Positions 58,225 to 64,000 of a stretch of DNA of 64,000 bases are shown here, one piece after another. This DNA comes from Camellia lanceoleosa. Taxonomy: Eukaryota > Streptophyta > Magnoliopsida > Ericales > Theaceae. How positions within the stretch are numbered: the first letter of the stretch is position 1; the number at the start of each line of letters is the position of its first letter. Under the pieces are notes generated by a model. It saw nothing but the letters and a program-made list of their open reading frames with translations. It was not told the origin of the DNA and searched no databases. The translations under genes and the position numbers were made by a program. Where the stretch lies: contig CM045761.1 in NCBI GenBank assembly GCA_025200525.1, positions 64,822,009 through 64,886,008 of the forward strand, written 5' to 3'.

Positions 58225-59265
58225 TGTATGAGAGGGTTCAAAAACATCGTTGGAAAATTCGAAGATTTTCGAAGATCCTTAAAGAACAACTTTGAATTCT
58301 CTAAAAGATGATGAGAGGCTTAGATTCTTCAATAATCTCAACTTAAGAACACAAGAGCAAAGGAGATGATGGAGATAAGAGATTGGGTGAAGAAGGCAAA
58401 GTAACTAGAGAGAGAATAATGACAAGGCTCTCCCATGGATCTCCCACTTTCACTCTCAAGGTTAATAATGGAGAAGGGAAATTAGTTCTTTCCCAAGAGT
58501 TAAATCTCCAAAATCCATCCCTTATAAAGCTATGGGTGGGTGCTATTTATAGGCACCTCATGATGTAGGATGGAACCCATGTGCAAACCACATGGAGAAT
58601 ATTCTCTCTAACCACCTTGTCCGAGGAGGTGACCTCTCCGAGGATGAGGAAAACCCCGAAGAGGAGATCAACTTCTCGGCGAACCCTTCTTCTTAGCCAC
58701 ACCTAACCAATGATCCCCAATCATCCCAAAGGGTCAGGGGTAGTCCCAGAGGACATCCTGCCGCATTAGGGTCAGGGGTAGTTCAAGAGAACGCCCTGCT
58801 GCAAATATTGCCGAGTCTCAGGGACCCCCTAAATCGTGCCACCTCGACCCGGGTATAGACTAGTTTAACCGAAGAGTGAATTTATCTCCACTCATCGTCC
58901 TCGAGATCGAGTCCTTTGTTTGGACTCCATTACGCCCATGGTTCTGGTGCATAGAACCCGGAAAGCTCCGAACCCGCAAGTGTTCTGGCACTCATTAATG
59001 GAGCGGTTTCTAAATTGTGTATGAATCTGTTCGAAGCCAAGTGCTTTGGATCTCTAGGTTCGTGGATCCGAACCCTTTCGAGTCCAAGCCCAAGTAAGTC
59101 TCTAAGTTCGTGAATCCGAACCCTTTCGAGGCTTAGGGCGATTCGGCCCGTTTGATGGCGATAAATCCGAGTCCACCAATCTTGGACTTGAGATAAATTC
59201 GGGCCCACCAACCTTGGACTATTAGGCCTAATTAATTTAGTGGGCTCAAAATAACTCCTCTTACA
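58225..59265 (-). repeat. 3' LTR of element G
   Basis: On the minus strand it starts TGTAAGAGGAG at 59265, right after the purine run caaggggcaaa (59276-59266), and ends CTCTCATACA at 58225; 1041 bp with TG...CA ends. A minus-strand TATA box cctataaatagc lies near 58553. A rival reading extends the LTR to 61838, where a second aggggcaaa|TGTCAACATT occurs. Only the full right LTR, beyond the window, can decide. Confidence 0.7.
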
Positions 59266-61838
59266 TTTGCCCCTTGCGTGTACGAGAAATGTTAAATTTC
59301 TCGGACATGCATATTGTCACTTCTTCGACCTTGCTTTGCATCACGTCTTCAGGAATATCTGGTCTTCACAGAGTCCATGGATAAAGCTGAGGGCTCACCG
59401 TAATTTACAGATAAAATCGACAAGTAAAATAAAAAAAATAAATAAATAAATTTTTTTTTTTTTTTTTTTTTTGCACATACGAAGAATATATATATATTTT
59501 TTTAGACTAAATTGAAATCAAGTTTTCCTTTAGAACACCTGAACAATATTTCTCCACTCCAGAAAAGAATAAAGAACCCACCATTAATCATTTTTTATTC
59601 TTGACAAATAAGGCCCACATTTTCTTTTTATTACTATTATTAAAATGGTAAGGCTCAAACACACTTTATGGGCTTAGAAATACAGCAGGTCTCCTATATA
59701 TATACATATTTATATTCAGAATATCTGAGGAATATTCCATGCATCACACCCTTTTTTTCTATTTAAGGAAAGGGGTAGCAACCCTAATCAATAGCCCCTT
59801 CACCTTTTCTTCCTTGCACAGCCATTGCGGCGCTTTTTCTCTCTAAACCGAGAGACCACCCCAGGTAGCCTTGTTTCTTCAACAAACCAAAGGCTAAAAG
59901 TGTACTGTGATCGCTATCGCAACGCCGCAACCCACCATCGACTGTCCCAACTCCGCCGCCAGACGTCGCGACCCGATCACCGACCTATCCCGTCGTGACC
60001 CAACCACCGACCAATCCCGGCGTCGCGATCGCAAACGTGTGATCCAAGCGCTACTCACCATTGTTGCTTCACTTCAACCTAGCGACCTCGAGATTCGGGC
60101 ATCTTGGATCTCGATTTTTGCTCATAGCCACCGAAGACCGCCATTGCTTGCATGCCGCGTCGTCCTAGCCTGCACCGCCGTCGGCGCAAAGAGTCACTCA
60201 ACCTTGTCCTCCGCGACCACCCCAACTCGCGCGGCTTGCACGCTTCATGTCTAACCCATGCGGTATCCATCGCCACGCCGTGGCTCCGGATACCACCGAT
60301 CTGCGACCCAAAGCGCCACCAATTAATCCATCGGCCCGTTGTCAACGCCGGTTGTTACATGATGTCTTGCCATCTTTGCGACACCGAGCTTTGTCGTGGG
60401 TCTTGGCTTGGCTCTCTCTTTACGAAGACCAACCCATTTGTTCTCTTCTTCATCAGACTCGTAGTTCTTGAACCAAAGGCCACAAGCCGCTGCCGTCTCG
60501 CCATTGAGGTCCTTTGTTGACGCCGACCACGCCGCCCTCTCAACGCATCGTTGGTTGGTCTAGCTAGAAATTTCTCAGACTGATTTGGCTCTCGAAATAC
60601 CAGTGCTCACGCTGCTGCTAACCCGTCTTGATTCTTCTCGGCGCCGGCTCTACCAATCTTGTTCTTTATTTCTTTAGCTCACCATCGACCCATCCTCTTT
60701 GCGTTGCTATTTCAGATTGCCGAAACCCCATTCTTGAATATATATATATAGATATATTTTTGTTGTTCATGAACTTGGGCTTGCAAAAATATATTTGGGA
60801 TTTGTCTTCTTCACTTCTGAAATAGTTAATGCTGATCTAGCATTCCATTGACCCATCTTTATTTGTGTTGCTAAAATCACAATATTGAATGTTTGAATAT
60901 TGTAATTCCGGAATTTGAAACTTTACTGAGAAGCTTGGTTTGAATGTAGACAAAATGACACTTTGCTTTGTTGAAGAGAAAGGAACAAATGTGTCGTTAT
61001 TGATGATATCCACATTGATATTGCTATTTGTTGAACCCCTCCGATTGGATCTTGAACTTATGATAAAAGGTAGTCTTGAAATTTGTAAAGCAAAATACAA
61101 TAAATGTTGTTGCAAGCAAAACCCAAGGGAATGAGCCCCTCATATTGTATATATGTCTTGTTGTTGAATAATTAACTATTGTCTTGTTGATCTTGTGGAT
61201 GCTTGAGAAATAAACAGTTGATGTCGCCTCTATTTCGATAATGCTTGAATCATAATCTGAACTCAATATTGCTTATCTCATTTGTCGGCTTTGCTATTTC
61301 AGGCAAATAAATTTTTGTGCGAAATCCACGGCCCCGGCGCCTTCAGAATCTGCACTAATTCTTCGAAAGTCCGAGTGGGAGCACACACTCTACTTCAGCA
61401 AGAAAGACCCTCAAAACTTGCATTGATGGAAGCAATGGCTGCTCTTTGAAGGTCCAAGAGGGAGCACACACTGTTTCACCAACTAATGAAGAAGGCTGTC
61501 TCTCGGAAGTCCGGGGTAAGAGTACACTTTACTTTGTCTCTTGGAAGTCCGAGTGGGAGTACACTTCTACTGCGTCAAGAAAGGTCCCTTCAGGTTAGTA
61601 ACCGTGCCTACTATTCCTCTTTCTTCTTCGAGGGGCAACAAAAATTGAAAACTGTTTCAAGCAACATAACACAATGAAGATACACAATATAGAGAAAATA
61701 AACTTCTAATGGAGATATACAATATGGAGGAAATGACTTTCTTCATAACATAAGAAAGAAAGATAGAAAATTCTTGGACAATGCAGGAAATACAAATTGT
61801 AAATGTCATGGATAGACTTCTTCTACGGAATGTTGACA
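59266..61838 (+). other. Element G: 2.6-kb spacer with plus-strand promoter-like features
   Basis: No pol domain. On the plus strand, opposite to gag, ctatttaaggaaaggg (59760) looks like a TATA box followed by an aaccctaat leader, then a C-rich open stretch (59907-60254 and overlapping 60152-60520) without recognisable domains. 61360-61600 has four spaced copies of gaagtccgagtgggagyacac-like words. It may be an antisense unit of G or an LTR of another family in plus orientation. Both ends share acatttgcccct (59262 and 61836). Confidence 0.4.
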
Positions 61839-61874
61839 TTTGCCCCTAGAGCTGCAAGGTCATTTGGAAAGCTT

Positions 61875-63776
61875 TCACCAGCTACTTGGGCTATGGTCGT
61901 CATACACCATCATAGCCATGTCTTCTAAGATCTCCTGGGGCCCTTGTTCTTTGAACTCTAGCTCATCTGCTTCGACTTTCTTTCTAAAGATCTTCTTAAG
62001 TGTCTGGCACTTTTTTGTAGGATGCCCTAGTGATCGGTGGAAAACACAATAATTCGGGCCCTCACGATCCTTCTTTGGCAAAAGCTTTTCGATACGAGGC
62101 AACTTCAGTTCCCCATCTGCCACCCATTCTTTAACTAAGGCCTTCACCTCCTCAACACTACACGGAAAAGGAGTATCATCTTCACAGTATTTCCTCTTCT
62201 GACCTCTGAATTCCTCCCCCTGCAACTTTCGGGTAGAAGACGCGGAAGCCGCAGTGACAGAAGGTCCTCGGGATGACTTGAAGCTGGTTTTATAACTAGT
62301 CTCGAACTCGATCTCCTGAGATTGAGGTATGTTGATGTTCCGAGATGCTTCAATTAGTGCCGAGAAGGTGGGTAACTTGTGATTAACTAGAAGCATCTTG
62401 TATCCGTTCAATGCCCCTTCAACACAGATTTGGACTAAGTAGCTTTCCTCCACAGCCTCATGACAATCTACGGCTTTGTCTTGAAACCTCTTCACATATT
62501 CGAGAATGTCTTCACCTTCCCGCTGCTTTTCCTTACATAGGGTAAGTGCGGTTACCTTCTCAGCCGCTTGAAAGAATTTGGTGTGGAATTTGTTAACCAT
62601 TTCCTCCCAACTTCGGACAGAGTTTGGGGCCAAATTAACATACCAACTATATGCTCGGTTAGTGAGGAACTTAGAGAATTCTCTCAGCCGGAGGACGTGG
62701 TTTGAACCATGAATACCCAGAGTCTCGATGAATCGCACAACATGTTCTCGAGTATTTCCTTGTTTGCCATTGAATTTGATTAACTCAAGCACCGTGTACC
62801 CCTCCGAGTATGGATAACTCAACATCTCGATAGGGTACGGTGGCTTGACATCCGGATCAGACAAAGAGGGTAAAGTCCTCTTGCCCCGTTCGAGATCGAA
62901 CATGGCTTGCACATCAGCGAGAGTGAGAAATTGTTGAGGGAGAGAACTTGATGGTGGTATTCCCGGAACTTGACTTGTAGACCCGAAGACTGAGCTTGGA
63001 GCAACTTGGCCATTTGGGTGTTGAGAATTCATCATCAGTGAAGACACATGACGATATTGGCCATCGGCACCTATGGACATGCCATTCGGTGATGGGACGT
63101 TGCATTGGGTCCCGTAAAGTCCATTGTACGCCACGGCTATATCGGGTTGGGCTTGCAAACTCGGCATCGGAGCCAAAGGAGACCCACTCGATACACAAGT
63201 AGAATTTACAATTGGTGAAACAAAGTTAGGCATGAATGGAGCACCATTTTGTAGAGAAATTTCTGTAGGCTTTCTTTGAACTTCCACAATCGCTGGAACA
63301 CCATTTTGTCGTGCCAGAAACTCTTCTAACCACCGTTGGACCATGGCTCAATCCTCCGGGTGCGTGATTTTGCCCTCCATGGGCCGTAGGTTGGCCATGA
63401 CTTGTTCCTCCTAGCACTTGATTTTGCACACTATTTTGTACAACTTCAGGGAGAATTTGGGGCAGATCTTGATGGTTTTGGCCATTCCCAGCATCACCAT
63501 GAAGTTGTTGATGCTTACCGACGCCGATTTGACCTCCACTTGTTGCCGTGATGCGAAATGCAAACCCATCACCAATATGGTATGGGTGAGATTTTGAAGG
63601 GTCATCGTGAGAATCTCCTGTTGAGTGTGTTGGAGTCCTTGAATAGCTTCAAGGATGAGAGGTGGGTCTTGAACTTGAGTCCTTTCATCACCACCATTGG
63701 AAGAGCCTTGTCGATGAGTCTCATTATCTGCCATTTTTGCCAGTGTTGTATGAGTTCCAGATCTCGTTGAAACCAT
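61875..63776 (-). pseudogene. gag: gag of element G
   Basis: The start is near 63776 (MVSTRSGTHTTL) or MADNETH at 63734. The largest open part (63344-61875, 489 residues) has KFLTNRAYSWYVNL, SWEEMVNKFHTKFF, EDILEYVKRFQDKAVDC and the zinc-binding CVFHRSLGHPTKKC, the gag signature of Tat/Ogre-like elements. Between about 63560 and 63345 the natural Gln/Gly/Asn-rich frame is shifted and stops occur (63411, 63348), so at least two indels break the N-terminal third. It ends 30 bp before a purine run at 61841-61849. Confidence 0.85.
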
Positions 63777-63790
63777 TAATCAATCTGCCT

Positions 63791-63807
63791 CCCCAGCGGA
63801 GTCGCCA
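63791..63807 (-). other. Primer-binding site of element G (Arg-tRNA type)
   Basis: Minus-strand tggcgactccgctgggg, two bases after the LTR end, matching the tRNA-Arg primer type known from Ogre-like elements. Confidence 0.8.
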
Positions 63808-63809
63808 AA

Positions 63810-64000
63810 TGTATGAGAGGGTTTAAGAACGTCGTTGGAAAATTCGAAGATCCTTGAAGAACAACTTCGAATTCTCTAGAAGATGATGAGAGGCTTAGAT
63901 TCTTCAGTAGTCTCAACTTAAGAACACAAGAGCAAAGGAGATGATGGAGATAAGAGATTGAGTGAAGAAGGCAAAGTAGCTAGAGAGAGAATAATGGCAA
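63810..64000 (-). repeat. 5' LTR of element G (partial, cut by window end)
   Basis: tgtatgagagggtttaag... repeats 58225 onward; only the terminal 191 bp are visible. Confidence 0.85.

Larger units (their letters stand above)
58225..64000 (-). mobile_element. Element G: gag-only LTR retrotransposon (TR-GAG-like), right end outside
   Basis: Direct repeats start tgtatgagaggg at 58225 and 63810 and agree over at least 190 bp (about 93 percent by eye, one 10-bp indel). The strand is minus: the primer site follows the right LTR, gag follows that, and a polypurine tract precedes the left LTR. Between gag stop and the left LTR are 2.6 kb without any RT, integrase or RNase H word, so the element has gag but no pol and would depend on a relative for replication. 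Elements of this form have been named TR-GAG. Left flank caagg; the right flank is outside. Confidence 0.8.

Noticed and set aside
59907..60520. Overlapping plus-strand ORFs of 115 and 122 residues as a host gene
   Set aside because: Arg/Pro/Ser-rich low-information sequence in two competing frames with no recognisable domain; kept only as a spacer note.

Overview
This is nuclear DNA of a higher plant, most likely a eudicot. It has a plant-type tRNA-Glu(CTC), a spliced nuclear gene of the phytol/farnesol kinase family, AT-rich intergenic DNA, many short inverted-repeat elements, and several nested Ty3/gypsy LTR retrotransposons of the Tat (Ogre/Retand-like) and chromovirus (Tekay/Del-like) lineages. 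The species cannot be named from the sequence. Only three features look like host genes: a tRNA (14913-14985), a small one-helix membrane protein (50322-50642, +), and the last five exons of a phytol/farnesol kinase gene (54634-52723, -). Almost everything else is transposon or transposon debris.

Layout. 1-896 is the outer end of a minus-strand LTR (element B). It is inserted in an antisense accessory ORF (897-1820) of a plus-strand Tat-like element A. A continues with a 22-bp tandem array (2832-3510), a polypurine tract and a long LTR that starts at 4003. 8370-14115 is the 3' part of another plus-strand element (C). It carries a three-exon antisense Transposase_28-like gene (13301-11251), a 120-bp satellite with a 557-bp higher-order period (about 9420-10950) and an LTR at 13691. 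14116-14375 is an LTR fragment. 16901-25422 is a complete but mutated chromovirus (element D) with a perfect 5-bp target duplication. 25428-37499 is AT-rich DNA packed with nested MITEs, several with recognisable target duplications. 37500-48443 is a complete, decayed minus-strand Tat element (E) with dual RNase H domains, two tandem arrays and another antisense Transposase_28-like gene. 48444-58224 holds the two host genes plus MITEs and a LINE relic. 58225-64000 is a minus-strand element (G) with gag but no pol, an Arg-tRNA-type primer site and direct LTRs; its right LTR runs off the window.

The unifying observation is that A, C and E, three independent Tat-like elements, each carry an accessory gene on the strand opposite to their own genome, between the pol position and the 3' LTR. 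Two of these genes have good splice sites. Each lies next to a tandem-repeat array. Antisense ORFs are known from some Tat elements such as Retand, so the idea is not wholly new. Three instances of two protein families in one 64-kb window, with preserved splicing and coupled satellite arrays, is the strongest candidate here for a little-described system. All boundaries were read by eye, and no database search was possible.
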